Assembly: GCA_905233955.1 (NCBI GenBank)
Contig: CAJOFQ010000021.1
Location: forward strand, 1-35,884
Length of the DNA stretch: 35,884 bases
Direction of reading: 5' to 3'
From: an uncultured Lachnospiraceae bacterium
GTDB taxonomy: Bacteria > Bacillota > Clostridia > Lachnospirales > Lachnospiraceae
The translations under genes were made by a program, and so were the position numbers. Each line of letters opens with the position of its first letter. Positions within the stretch are counted from its first letter, which is position 1. The notes below the pieces were generated by a model. It had not been told where the DNA came from, ran no database searches, and worked only from the letters and a program-made list of their open reading frames with translations. Below, piece after piece: positions 8,768-16,552 of the stretch.

Positions 8768-8809
8768 TGTCACCGTGCTTGCGCTTTAGAGGGCTGCACG
8801 GTGATAATT
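8765..8809 (+). promoter_or_regulatory. Inverted repeat overlapping the -10 box and RNA start
   Basis: CACCGTGC (8771-8778) and GCACGGTG (8796-8803) are perfect complements. The pairing extends outward into the -10 box with one G-T pair, to 14 bp. As DNA it could be a repressor operator; as RNA its inner 8 bp form a hairpin at the very 5' end of the transcript. Confidence 0.55.
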
Positions 8810-8836
8810 ATAAGGGTTGTCAGCTCTTATTTTTTT
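8810..8836 (+). terminator. Leader terminator/attenuator candidate T1
   Basis: ATAAGGG pairs with CTCTTAT (one wobble) around a 7-base loop and is followed by T6 (seven T counting the last stem base). It lies about 40 bases after the predicted RNA start. AGAGGGCT at 8788-8795 could pair instead with AGCTCT of the terminator, which would give an antiterminator form. Confidence 0.4.
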
Positions 8837-8837
8837 C

Positions 8838-8879
8838 GATCTTGGGTTAGCTATAGCTAACTTCAAAGATCTATTTTTT
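8838..8879 (+). terminator. Leader hairpin with T-tract (candidate attenuator T2) containing dyad 1
   Basis: GATCTT (8838-8843) pairs with AAGATC (8866-8871). Inside it the perfect palindrome GTTAGCTATAGCTAAC folds on itself, and TAT6 follows. The structure is terminator-shaped, but it could also be a by-product of an operator dyad. Confidence 0.4.
8846..8861. promoter_or_regulatory. Operator-like dyad 1 (GTTAG-N6-CTAAC)
   Basis: GTTAGCTATAGCTAAC is a perfect 16-bp palindrome. It is the first of three copies sharing GTTAG/CTAAC arms upstream of the FTR1 iron permease. The arms are reminiscent of DtxR/IdeR-type half-sites, but the spacing differs, so the cognate regulator is unknown. Confidence 0.6.
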
Positions 8880-8889
8880 AGGAGTGGTG

Positions 8890-8905
8890 GTTAGCTGCGA
8901 CTAAC
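8890..8905. promoter_or_regulatory. Operator-like dyad 2 (GTTAG-N6-CTAAC)
   Basis: GTTAGCTGCGACTAAC has the same arms as dyad 1, and its centre is 44 bases further on. The flanking G and C extend the arms to GGTTAG/CTAACC. Confidence 0.6.
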
Positions 8906-8934
8906 CGTTCGGCAATATTTTTTTTAAGGTATGA

Positions 8935-8950
8935 GTTAGAAATAGCTAAC
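8935..8950. promoter_or_regulatory. Operator-like dyad 3 (GTTAG-N6-CTAAC)
   Basis: GTTAGAAATAGCTAAC has its centre 45 bases after dyad 2 and ends 20 bases before the FTR1 start. In RNA, ATGAGTTAG can pair with CTAACTTAT over 9 bp with one wobble pair, forming a hairpin just before the weak ribosome binding site. Confidence 0.6.
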
Positions 8951-8970
8951 TTATAAACAGGTCAAAAATA

Positions 8971-10725
8971 ATGTTTTGCACTGACAGGAACACAATAAAA
9001 TATCCATTTATCTTTTCGATGGCACTTGCGCTCGTACTTGTTTTTGGCAGCGCCGCCTGTGCATCCACCTATTACAGCAGCTGGAAGGATTACAGCGAAG
9101 CTAATAACATAACATCTTATACCTGGAACGATGTTATGGATGCAATGGAGGAGAATCTTAATGCCGCAGCGGATGACTACGCTGCAGGAGACAGCAGTGC
9201 CGCATTATCCAAGGTGTCTGATGTAAAAAACTCTTATTGGGGCACCTCGGGAATGAAAGTGGAGATGCAGCAGAAGCTGACAGGCTCCAGCAAGAGAGCG
9301 GTAGAGGCTGATTTTAAAAATCTGAATCATTCAATCCAGAATGGCGATTCGTCTGACGATGTAGCCACCAATGTGGATGTTCTTATAGCGGATTTGAGGC
9401 TTGCGGCCAACAAGCTGGACGGGGTGGAAGTAGAAGTTGATGTTATAGAAGAGACCGAGACGGAAGCGACCGCGCTGTTTAATGAAAAATATTATCCCAC
9501 CTGGGCCGAGTACACGGCGGCAGCAGGCATGAGCGAGGCTGTGTCAAAGTGGAATGATGTGGCAGACGCTATGAGTGAGGTTTTCAGAACCGCCAAGGCC
9601 AGGATGGCTGATGGAGACACAGAAGGGGCGTACAACTGTATCAATGACGGATACTACGGTTATTATGAGACCACCGGATATGAGAGAAATACCATGGGTT
9701 ATATTTCCGGTGCGAGAAAATCCGAGGTGGAACTTCAGTTTTCCATGGCCAAAACTGCTGCCAAGGATGGAGATAATGACGAATTTATAAAACAGACAGA
9801 TATACTTCGAACCATGATTCGCACTGACGCTAATAAGCTGGATGGCGTGGATGAAAATGGCGAGGCTACCGGAACCAGATCAGCGGGAATGGCAACCTTT
9901 ATCGCTTGTTTCTCAATTCTTTTGAGAGAAGGAATCGAAGCTATCCTGGTAGTGGGCGCGATAATCGCCTATATGATCAAGACAGCGGGTTCTGTTTCCG
10001 AGGAAGAAAAGAAGAAACGGGTAAGACCGGTTTATGCCGGTGCTGTACTTGGTATCTTATTGAGCTTTGTATCTGCGTGGCTTCTTAATCAGCTCAAGCT
10101 TGCAAACAGTGCATCTCAGGAGGTTATAGAGGGCGTTACCGCCCTGATCGCAGTGGTTGTACTCTTCTGGGTATCCAACTGGATGGTATCCAAATCAGAG
10201 ACAGAAGCCTGGGATGCTTACATCAAGAGCAAGGTGGGCGAAGCCCAGGAGAAAGGAAGCTCGTTTGCACTGGCTTTTACAGCATTTCTGGCGGTATATC
10301 GCGAGGGTGCAGAGGTTATCCTGTTTTACCAGCCGCTGTTAAGCGGTGACAATATGAATATGGTATGGGCAGGATTTATAGTTGGAGCCATATGTCTGGT
10401 GTTTATATATATTGCCATTACATATATGTCGGTTCGCCTTCCTCTCAAACCATTTTTCATGGCAATGAGTATTCTGATGGCTGTTATGTCGATAGCGTTT
10501 TTGGGATCGGGCATCAAAGAGCTTATCGAAGGTGATGTAATACCGATGACATCTCCGCCGTGGGTTGCATGGATACCGTCCAATTCACTGCTTGAGCTTT
10601 TGGGAATATATCCTTGCGTACAGACGATAGTGCCTCAGATAATTCTTACAATCATTACTATTGCGACCTTTGTTTACTGGATAAGACGCAATAATCAGTT
10701 AAAAAAGCAGGCAGCGAGTGCCTGA
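8971..10725 (+). CDS. FTR1-family iron permease with duplicated extracytoplasmic domain
   Basis: This 584-residue iron permease resembles EfeU, Ftr1 and FetM. A signal peptide (about 10-31, ending ACA-S) is followed by two tandem homologous segments. The first (about 33-150) starts YYSSWKDY and ends ANKLDGVE; the second (about 172-290) starts YYPTWAEY and ends ANKLDGVD. Both carry a WNDV motif. The permease domain from 305 to 575 has about seven membrane helices and the two diagnostic REGxE iron motifs, LLREGIEA (near 318) and YREGAEVI (near 443). It moves iron inward across the membrane. It is the first gene of a 15-gene run, and the P19-type lipoprotein follows. The leader carries three dyads and attenuator-like hairpins. 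The start has only a weak AGG about ten bases upstream. Confidence 0.9.
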   Translation: MFCTDRNTIKYPFIFSMALALVLVFGSAACASTYYSSWKDYSEANNITSYTWNDVMDAMEENLNAAADDYAAGDSSAALSKVSDVKNSYWGTSGMKVEMQQKLTGSSKRAVEADFKNLNHSIQNGDSSDDVATNVDVLIADLRLAANKLDGVEVEVDVIEETETEATALFNEKYYPTWAEYTAAAGMSEAVSKWNDVADAMSEVFRTAKARMADGDTEGAYNCINDGYYGYYETTGYERNTMGYISGARKSEVELQFSMAKTAAKDGDNDEFIKQTDILRTMIRTDANKLDGVDENGEATGTRSAGMATFIACFSILLREGIEAILVVGAIIAYMIKTAGSVSEEEKKKRVRPVYAGAVLGILLSFVSAWLLNQLKLANSASQEVIEGVTALIAVVVLFWVSNWMVSKSETEAWDAYIKSKVGEAQEKGSSFALAFTAFLAVYREGAEVILFYQPLLSGDNMNMVWAGFIVGAICLVFIYIAITYMSVRLPLKPFFMAMSILMAVMSIAFLGSGIKELIEGDVIPMTSPPWVAWIPSNSLLELLGIYPCVQTIVPQIILTIITIATFVYWIRRNNQLKKQAASA

Positions 10726-10892
10726 CCGAAAATGGTAGTTCACCGGTGCAAAAAGCACACGGGTATTACAGGTGTTATTATAGAAATGGAGCCTGGTACT
10801 GTCCAACGAACACGAAGTGTGAGTTGATGACAGCACTGGCATCCGACAGTCTAAGGCAGATGATAACTGTCGTTATTAGAGGAGGAAAAGAA
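10726..10892 (+). other. Gap between FTR1 and P19 genes with a small hairpin
   Basis: This 167-base gap has a hairpin early on (CCGGTGC pairing with GCACACGG, about 10743-10762) and the strong GAGGAGG site for the next gene at its end. No T-run follows the hairpin, so transcription probably continues. An open frame here joins the P19 frame but has no ribosome binding site. Confidence 0.35.
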
Positions 10893-11555
10893 ATGAAAAA
10901 GAAACTTGTTGCATTGTTTACCGCAACAGCGCTGACATCACTGGCGCTTAGCGCATGTGGCGGATCTGCATCCAACACGGAATCTCAGGATACGACCACA
11001 ACTGCAGAAGAGACAGCAGATGAAGAAGAGGTTGCTGCTGAGGTATCTGAGGATGATGCGGCTACAGCAGGAGCAGGCTTTGAGGAGCATCCTATTTTTG
11101 AGGACGCTGAGGTTGACTTTATCAATCTCTCGGCTGTTTACTTCCAGGCAGTTCCTATGACCAACAGCGATGGAACAGATTATTCGGCTGAAGACGCTGA
11201 TATTCATATTGAGGCTGATATTACAGCTGGTGAGAATAGTCTCGGTTATGGTGTTGACGAGTGGATCCCTTACCTTACGATTGATTACTCTATCGTTGAT
11301 CAGGCAAGCGGAGATGAGGTTGTAAACGGAACCTGCATGCCGATGGCTGCTTCTGATGGTCCTCACTATGGTAACAACATCAAGCTGGATCCCGGTACAT
11401 ATGATGTAACATTTACTATTCACAGCCCTGGAGAAAACGGATATCTTATCCATTCAGATGCCGAGACAGGTCCTGGAGGACTCCTGGGTGATGTATGGGG
11501 AGACGGTCCTCTTACCTACACATTTGAAGGCTGGGATTTCGCAGGCTTAGAGTAA
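10893..11555 (+). CDS. P19/Tp34-type iron-binding lipoprotein
   Basis: This 220-residue lipoprotein belongs to the Tpd/P19 family (Campylobacter P19, E. coli FetP, Treponema Tp34), which hands iron to FTR1 at the outer face of the membrane. The signal peptide ends in lipobox LSAC. An acidic, Thr-rich linker follows, and then the mature domain with the metal-site elements of the family: HPIFED near the start, DIHIEADI, the hallmark MPMAASDGPHYG and FTIHSPG. A homodimeric immunoglobulin-like fold is expected from the family. The start at 10893 is set by GAGGAGG and the signal peptide; an in-frame extension to 10746 would bury the signal. It sits between the permease and the DUF2318 gene, as in characterised P19 loci. 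Confidence 0.92.
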   Translation: MKKKLVALFTATALTSLALSACGGSASNTESQDTTTTAEETADEEEVAAEVSEDDAATAGAGFEEHPIFEDAEVDFINLSAVYFQAVPMTNSDGTDYSAEDADIHIEADITAGENSLGYGVDEWIPYLTIDYSIVDQASGDEVVNGTCMPMAASDGPHYGNNIKLDPGTYDVTFTIHSPGENGYLIHSDAETGPGGLLGDVWGDGPLTYTFEGWDFAGLE

Positions 11556-11610
11556 TGGAATGATCTGATCAAAGGATCTTTTAGTTAGAATAATTAAGAG
11601 CATAAGTGTG

Positions 11611-11642
11611 CTTTACGCCACGCCGTTTGGTGTGGCGTAAAG
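11611..11642 (+). other. Strong intercistronic hairpin
   Basis: CTTTACGCCACGCC and GGTGTGGCGTAAAG form a 14-bp stem with one G-U pair and a GTTT tetraloop. No T-tract follows on the plus strand. It lies 24 bases before the DUF2318 start and probably acts as an RNA-processing or stability element that sets relative expression of P19 and the downstream genes. Confidence 0.6.
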
Positions 11643-11665
11643 TGCGTATAAAAAAGGATAGCAAA

Positions 11666-12904
11666 ATGTTGACATATTTGATACTGACTACCCGTGCAAT
11701 ATTGATGGAAACGGTAATAGCAGGAGCGATTGCGGGCTATACCAGAAAAAATAACGATAAATTTGCTTCGAAAATAATGACGGTCTTATCTGTTGCTGGA
11801 CTTATTGCGGCCATAGTTATGAGCGTTTTTAAAAATAATACAAACAGAGTCAGCTCCAGTTTTTGGAATAATGTAATTTATGTTGCATCAATTATTGCCA
11901 TGCTGGTTGTTTTGATATGCGTACTGTCGAAAAAAGATATTATAAAAAAGATCAAGTGGACAGCTTTATCTGTGTTTATGGCAATGATGATGCTGTATGC
12001 TCTTCCGGAAGTGTTCTCATATCCGCATCAGGTATTGCTTTCAGAGAGAACAATTATTTCGACGGATTTTCTGTATGACATGATCGGCATGGGCTTTGGA
12101 ATAATAATTGCAATTGTGATGTTTTTTTCGGCTTTTTTCTGTATGACAAGGCTTGAGGGCAGAGGAAGCATATTGGTTCTGGTAGTCGAAATGCTTCTTA
12201 TGACATCAAGATATCTTGCGGGTTTTTTCACTGTACTGATGCAAAACGGCACTATAAAATCCAATCATACTCTGTTTTTGTTTGTAATATTTATAAAAAA
12301 TCACACGGATCAACTGATGCTTGCATCAATTGCTGTTTTTGTGGCGACAGCCCTTCTGCTCATATTCAAAAGCTTTAATGTTAATGAGCCCTACAGGAAT
12401 CCTGCCCAACACAGAAAAATACTCGCGAAATGGCTTCGGGTCAGAAGATGGTCTGTTACCCTTATTGCGGCAGCCGTTTGTGGGATGTTGGTTGTAACAA
12501 TTGTAGACGCCTATAATTCTCAGGATGTAACCCTTTCTCCAATAGAGGATTGCGAGAGCGATGGAGATAATATGATCGTTTCGTTTGAACAGGTTTCAGA
12601 TGGACATTTACACAGGTTTGGTTATGAGAGTGACAACGGAATTACCATTAGATTTATAGTAATACAAAAGCCTAATTCCACATCCTACGGAGTCGGACTT
12701 GACGCCTGCGATATATGCGGAGAGACGGGATATTATGAGAGGGATGGACAGGTAGTGTGCAATCTTTGTGATGTGGTTATGAACATTTCTACTATAGGCT
12801 TCAAGGGAGGCTGCAACCCGATTGTTATTCCGTATGATATTAAAAATGGACAGATAATAGTGCCTATTGACGGGCTTTTGGAATATGAAAGTGAGTTCAA
12901 ATAG
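11666..12904 (+). CDS. DUF2318-family membrane protein of the P19 iron system
   Basis: This 412-residue protein has about eight membrane helices over residues 1-300 and a C-terminal extracytoplasmic domain. That domain contains CDIC and CNLC pairs, a later GGCNP, and HLHRF histidines. This arrangement is typical of DUF2318 (COG4393), a constant neighbour of FTR1 and P19 genes such as Campylobacter Cj1660. The cysteine pairs suggest a metal or Fe-S site or a redox thiol role, but the function is not established. The start at 11666 follows AAGGA; the longer frame begins in the hairpin region and is unlikely. The next gene, an ABC permease, begins 18 bases after the stop. Confidence 0.85.
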   Translation: MLTYLILTTRAILMETVIAGAIAGYTRKNNDKFASKIMTVLSVAGLIAAIVMSVFKNNTNRVSSSFWNNVIYVASIIAMLVVLICVLSKKDIIKKIKWTALSVFMAMMMLYALPEVFSYPHQVLLSERTIISTDFLYDMIGMGFGIIIAIVMFFSAFFCMTRLEGRGSILVLVVEMLLMTSRYLAGFFTVLMQNGTIKSNHTLFLFVIFIKNHTDQLMLASIAVFVATALLLIFKSFNVNEPYRNPAQHRKILAKWLRVRRWSVTLIAAAVCGMLVVTIVDAYNSQDVTLSPIEDCESDGDNMIVSFEQVSDGHLHRFGYESDNGITIRFIVIQKPNSTSYGVGLDACDICGETGYYERDGQVVCNLCDVVMNISTIGFKGGCNPIVIPYDIKNGQIIVPIDGLLEYESEFK

Positions 12905-12922
12905 AAGGAGCTTTGTTTTAAG

Positions 12923-14212
12923 ATGTTTGTAAGAATGATAGGAAAGGCATTCCTGCGGCAATGGAAAAAGATGGCTATGATAGCATTTACCATTGCCCTT
13001 GGCGCATCGCTTGCCACAGCCATGCTGTCGGTAATGATGGATGTCGGAGACAAGGTCAATCAGGAGCTTAAAGCTTACGGCGCCAATATAATGGTGGTTC
13101 CGAAGGATACCTCTGTTATAGGTGAGCTTTACGATGTGGGGGATGAGAATATTTCCGGGGCATATCTCAAGGAAGATGAATTAGGCAAGATAAAAACTAT
13201 TTTCTGGGCCTTTAATATAGTAGACTATGCCCCTTTTATAACGGCAGATGCAAAGCTTCCTGATGGAAGCGAGGTTGAGGTCAAAGGCACCTGGTTTAAT
13301 CATCATATGGATCTTCCTACCGGAGAACAGTTAGACGCAGGAGTTGCATCCATGAGGAGCTGGTGGGAGATCACTGAAGGCGATTGGATGAACGAGCAGG
13401 ATGGCAGTGCCTCCAATCAGGCAATGGTGGGTAGTGCCCTTGCCAAAAGGGAAGGAATCCATGCAGGTGATACCATAACTCTTGCGGGAGGAAAATCACA
13501 GGAAGAATTATCTGTTGCCGGAATTTTTGACGCCGGCGGGGATGAGGATGATCAGATCTATGTTACCTTAGACACAGCACAGAGCCTTGCAGGACTGGAT
13601 GGCAAGGTGGACAGCATAGAGGTTTCAGCTTTAACTACGCCTGATAATGAATTAGCCGAGAAGGCCGCAAGGGATCCCTCGTCACTGTCAGTATCACAGT
13701 ACGAGACCTGGTATTGTACGGCATATGTCAGCTCTATTTGCTATCAGATAACAGAGGTTATTTCCGATTCGGTAGCTAACCCTGTAAGACAGGTTGCTGA
13801 TTCAGAGGGACAGATACTGGAAAAAACACAGTTGCTTATGATATTGATCACAATATTATCACTGGTTGGGGCAGCTCTTGGTATATGCAATCTGGTGACA
13901 GCTTCTGTTATGGAGCGTTCACAGGAAATAGGACTTATGAAGGCTGTCGGGGCTCACAATCCGGCGATAGTGGGTCTTATCCTTACAGAGATTCTATGTA
14001 CAGGCTTGATAGGCGGCGTGTTAGGATTTTTTGCCGGTTTATGGTTTGCCCAGATCATAGGACATACTGTTTTTGCGTCAGCGATAGCCATAAGGCCTAT
14101 GGTGGTTCCAACGGTAACTTTGCTTGTTGTCATTGTGACGATCACAGGATGTATTCCGGCGATCAGAATGCTGCTTGCGCTTCGTCCTACTGAGGTTTTG
14201 CATGGCAGATAG
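12923..14212 (+). CDS. FtsX/MacB-type ABC transporter permease (first of pair)
   Basis: This 429-residue permease has an N-terminal helix (about 15-35), a large extracytoplasmic MacB-like domain (36-300) and three C-terminal helices of the FtsX domain, containing the cytoplasmic MERSQEIGLMKAVGA coupling motif. It pairs with the permease and ATPase that follow, and matches the position of the two permeases in P19/Fet iron loci. Those are required for full iron transport but have no agreed substrate. AGAAGGAG lies slightly far (12 bases) from the ATG. It is more likely a mechanotransmission or efflux-type component than a classical importer. Confidence 0.87.
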   Translation: MFVRMIGKAFLRQWKKMAMIAFTIALGASLATAMLSVMMDVGDKVNQELKAYGANIMVVPKDTSVIGELYDVGDENISGAYLKEDELGKIKTIFWAFNIVDYAPFITADAKLPDGSEVEVKGTWFNHHMDLPTGEQLDAGVASMRSWWEITEGDWMNEQDGSASNQAMVGSALAKREGIHAGDTITLAGGKSQEELSVAGIFDAGGDEDDQIYVTLDTAQSLAGLDGKVDSIEVSALTTPDNELAEKAARDPSSLSVSQYETWYCTAYVSSICYQITEVISDSVANPVRQVADSEGQILEKTQLLMILITILSLVGAALGICNLVTASVMERSQEIGLMKAVGAHNPAIVGLILTEILCTGLIGGVLGFFAGLWFAQIIGHTVFASAIAIRPMVVPTVTLLVVIVTITGCIPAIRMLLALRPTEVLHGR

Positions 14213-14223
14213 GAGCTTGCTTT

Positions 14224-15366
14224 ATGAATAAAAGGAAAATGTATATAAGGATGATCACGGCTTCGCTGCTTCGAAGACGCTCAAGAATGATCATCGCCCT
14301 TCTTGCTATTGCAATAGGAGCTACTATTCTTTCGGGTCTGCTTACAATTTATTATGATGTTCCCAGGCAGATGGGAGCACAGTTTCGAAGTTACGGAGCG
14401 AATATGCTTTTTGCCGCATCGGAAGATGGCTTTTTGCAAAAGGATATAGATGATGCAGCAGCAATAATTGACGCTTCCAAAATAGTAGGAATGGCACCTT
14501 ATCATTATGAGACCGTAAGGGTTAATGACAGACCGGTAATGGCAGCGGCTACGGATATGGAAGGTGCCAGGGCTACGAGTCCCTTTTGGAGAGTATACGG
14601 GCAATGGCCTTCTGATGACAGTGAGATTATGATAGGAAAAAATGTGGCTTCTACTTACAGATTATCTGAAGGCGACAGAATGACCGTAAGTTATACTCCC
14701 GAAGACGCTGACGAAGAGACATTGGATTCATATAAGGATTTTACTGTATCCGGTGTACTGGATACAGGAGGCAAGGAAGAGGATTATGTTTACATGACAA
14801 TTCCTGCCATGGAGGAGCTTACGGAAAAAGATATAACCTACGATGTTTGTGATATTTCTGTAACGGCACAGTCTGATGAGTTACGAGCATATGCGGATGA
14901 TATTACGGCACAGATTCCTGCTATAAATGCACGGCTGGTAAAGAGGGTAACGGAATCGGAGACCACGGTTTTAAACAAGCTTCAGGCTTTGGTACTTTTA
15001 GTGACAGTGGTTATATTGGCTCTTACCATGATATGTGTTGCGACTACCATGACGGCTGTAGTTGCGGAGCGCCGCAAGGAAATAGGCTTAAGAAAGGCTC
15101 TTGGTGCGTCTAACAGAAGTATCGTAGAAGAATTCATGGGAGAAGGTATGGTATTGGGAGCTTGCGGGGGACTGCTTGGAGCGTTTTTGGGATTTGTGTT
15201 CGCACAGGCCGTTTCGGTTAATGTTTTTAACAGCTCTATTATTTTAAAGCCATGGCTGATACCCCTTACAATGATAGTTTCTGTGCTGGTAACAGCGATA
15301 GCCTGTCTGATACCTATACGAAGTGCGACCTATGTAGATCCTGCCCTTGTATTAAAAGGAGAATAG
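14224..15366 (+). CDS. FtsX/MacB-type ABC transporter permease (second of pair)
   Basis: This 380-residue permease has the same architecture as its upstream neighbour: N-terminal helix, extracytoplasmic domain (about 40-250), then three helices. It has the FtsX coupling segment VVAERRKEIGLRKALGA and ends in ALVLKGE. The start has AGGAG about nine bases upstream, and the gene is 11 bases from the preceding stop and 6 from the ATPase start. The two permeases probably form a heterodimer on the ATPase at 15373, as inferred for Campylobacter Cj1661-Cj1663 and E. coli FetBCD-type genes. Confidence 0.87.
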   Translation: MNKRKMYIRMITASLLRRRSRMIIALLAIAIGATILSGLLTIYYDVPRQMGAQFRSYGANMLFAASEDGFLQKDIDDAAAIIDASKIVGMAPYHYETVRVNDRPVMAAATDMEGARATSPFWRVYGQWPSDDSEIMIGKNVASTYRLSEGDRMTVSYTPEDADEETLDSYKDFTVSGVLDTGGKEEDYVYMTIPAMEELTEKDITYDVCDISVTAQSDELRAYADDITAQIPAINARLVKRVTESETTVLNKLQALVLLVTVVILALTMICVATTMTAVVAERRKEIGLRKALGASNRSIVEEFMGEGMVLGACGGLLGAFLGFVFAQAVSVNVFNSSIILKPWLIPLTMIVSVLVTAIACLIPIRSATYVDPALVLKGE

Positions 15367-15372
15367 TACACA

Positions 15373-16074
15373 ATGTCAACTTTACTTGAATTAAAAAATG
15401 TTTCTAAGATTTATGGAGAGCTGCACGCACTGGATCATGTTAATATCAGTGTAGAGCGGGGAGAGTGGCTTGCGATTATGGGACCCTCAGGTTCCGGAAA
15501 GAGCACAATGATGAATATTATAGGTGCTCTTGACAAGGCTTCCGAGGGGGAGATTTTATTAGATGGCGAGAATATAGCCACAAAATCTGACAGGGAGCTT
15601 ACAAACATCCGAAGAGATAAAATAGGCCTGATATTCCAGCAATTTCATCTGGTAAGTTATCTGACAGCGGTGGAGAATGTCATGCTCTCGCAGTATTATC
15701 ACAGTGTGCCCGATGAAAAGGAAGCGCTTGAGGCCCTTGAGAGGGTGGGACTTGCAGACAGGGCGCATCATTATCCCAGCCAGCTTTCCGGAGGCGAGCA
15801 GCAGAGAGTGTGCGTTGCCAGGGCGCTTATAAACTATCCTGAGATTATTCTTGCAGATGAACCTACAGGTAATCTGGATGAAAAAAATGAAGAAATCGTG
15901 GTTGAGCTTTTCAGAAAGCTCCATGAAGATGGTACGACCCTTGTTGTGGTTACTCACAATCCCGAGGTGGCTGAGGTGGCACAGCGCACCATAGTCCTTA
16001 GGAACGGCAAGGTGGATCATGAAACTATTAACCCCAATTTTACAGGACAGATCAAGCATATTACGCTTCAGTAG
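15373..16074 (+). CDS. ABC transporter ATP-binding protein (MacB/LolD type)
   Basis: This 233-residue ATPase is complete, with Walker A GPSGSGKST, Q-loop FQQFHL, signature LSGGEQQRV, Walker B ILADEPTGNLD and switch histidine VVTHN. The EPTGNLD form and short length place it with the LolD/MacB subfamily that drives FtsX-type permeases. It is six bases after the second permease, so it is almost certainly their motor. It completes the conserved six-gene P19 iron module, after which the redox genes begin. Confidence 0.93.
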   Translation: MSTLLELKNVSKIYGELHALDHVNISVERGEWLAIMGPSGSGKSTMMNIIGALDKASEGEILLDGENIATKSDRELTNIRRDKIGLIFQQFHLVSYLTAVENVMLSQYYHSVPDEKEALEALERVGLADRAHHYPSQLSGGEQQRVCVARALINYPEIILADEPTGNLDEKNEEIVVELFRKLHEDGTTLVVVTHNPEVAEVAQRTIVLRNGKVDHETINPNFTGQIKHITLQ

Positions 16075-16098
16075 CGGAATCAGAAAAAGGAGCAGATC

Positions 16099-16548
16099 AT
16101 GAAAAAAATAATATCAGCAATAGCTATTACGACGGTTTGCGCGGCTGCACTTTTGGCCTGTTCAGACAGCAAGAATGTAACCTACAAGGACGGAACATAT
16201 GAGGGAAAAAGCTCTGTCTTTGAAAATGAAGACGGCACCGATGACGGAAATGGATATGGCCAGGTTACACTGGTTATCAAGGATGGTAAAATATCAGACT
16301 GTGAATTTAAGGTTTATGAAGTGGACGGAACCGAAAAAGGCGAAGACTACGGCAAGGAAGACGGCCGCATAGCAAATAAGGATTACTACAATAAGGCTCA
16401 AAAAGCAATTGCCGCGTGTGAAGAATACGCCAATATGCTTGTTGCAAACGGTCAGTTGGAGGGACTTGATTCCATAAGCGGAGCAACAATTAATTTCAAT
16501 GAGTTTAATGAAGCTGTAAATGACGCACTATCTAAGGCTGCGGAGTGA
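16099..16548 (+). CDS. FMN-binding lipoprotein (covalently flavinylated)
   Basis: This 149-residue lipoprotein has a signal peptide with lipobox LLAC and one FMN-binding domain. The motif DSISGAT (124-130) matches the attachment site at which ApbE links FMN through a phosphoester bond, here predicted on Thr130. Such proteins act as one- or two-electron carriers on the outer face of the membrane. No apbE is in the window, so it must be encoded elsewhere. It lies 24 bases after the ATPase with AAAAGGAG upstream, and the next gene starts 4 bases later. The setting beside P19 and FTR1 suggests it reduces or keeps reduced the iron being imported. Confidence 0.9.
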   Translation: MKKIISAIAITTVCAAALLACSDSKNVTYKDGTYEGKSSVFENEDGTDDGNGYGQVTLVIKDGKISDCEFKVYEVDGTEKGEDYGKEDGRIANKDYYNKAQKAIAACEEYANMLVANGQLEGLDSISGATINFNEFNEAVNDALSKAAE

Positions 16549-16552
16549 GTGA

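Noticed and set aside
10746-10892. Cysteine-containing N-terminal extension of the P19 lipoprotein
   Set aside because: The stretch looks protein-like, but it would bury the signal peptide, has no ribosome binding site, and GAGGAGG marks the start at 10893.
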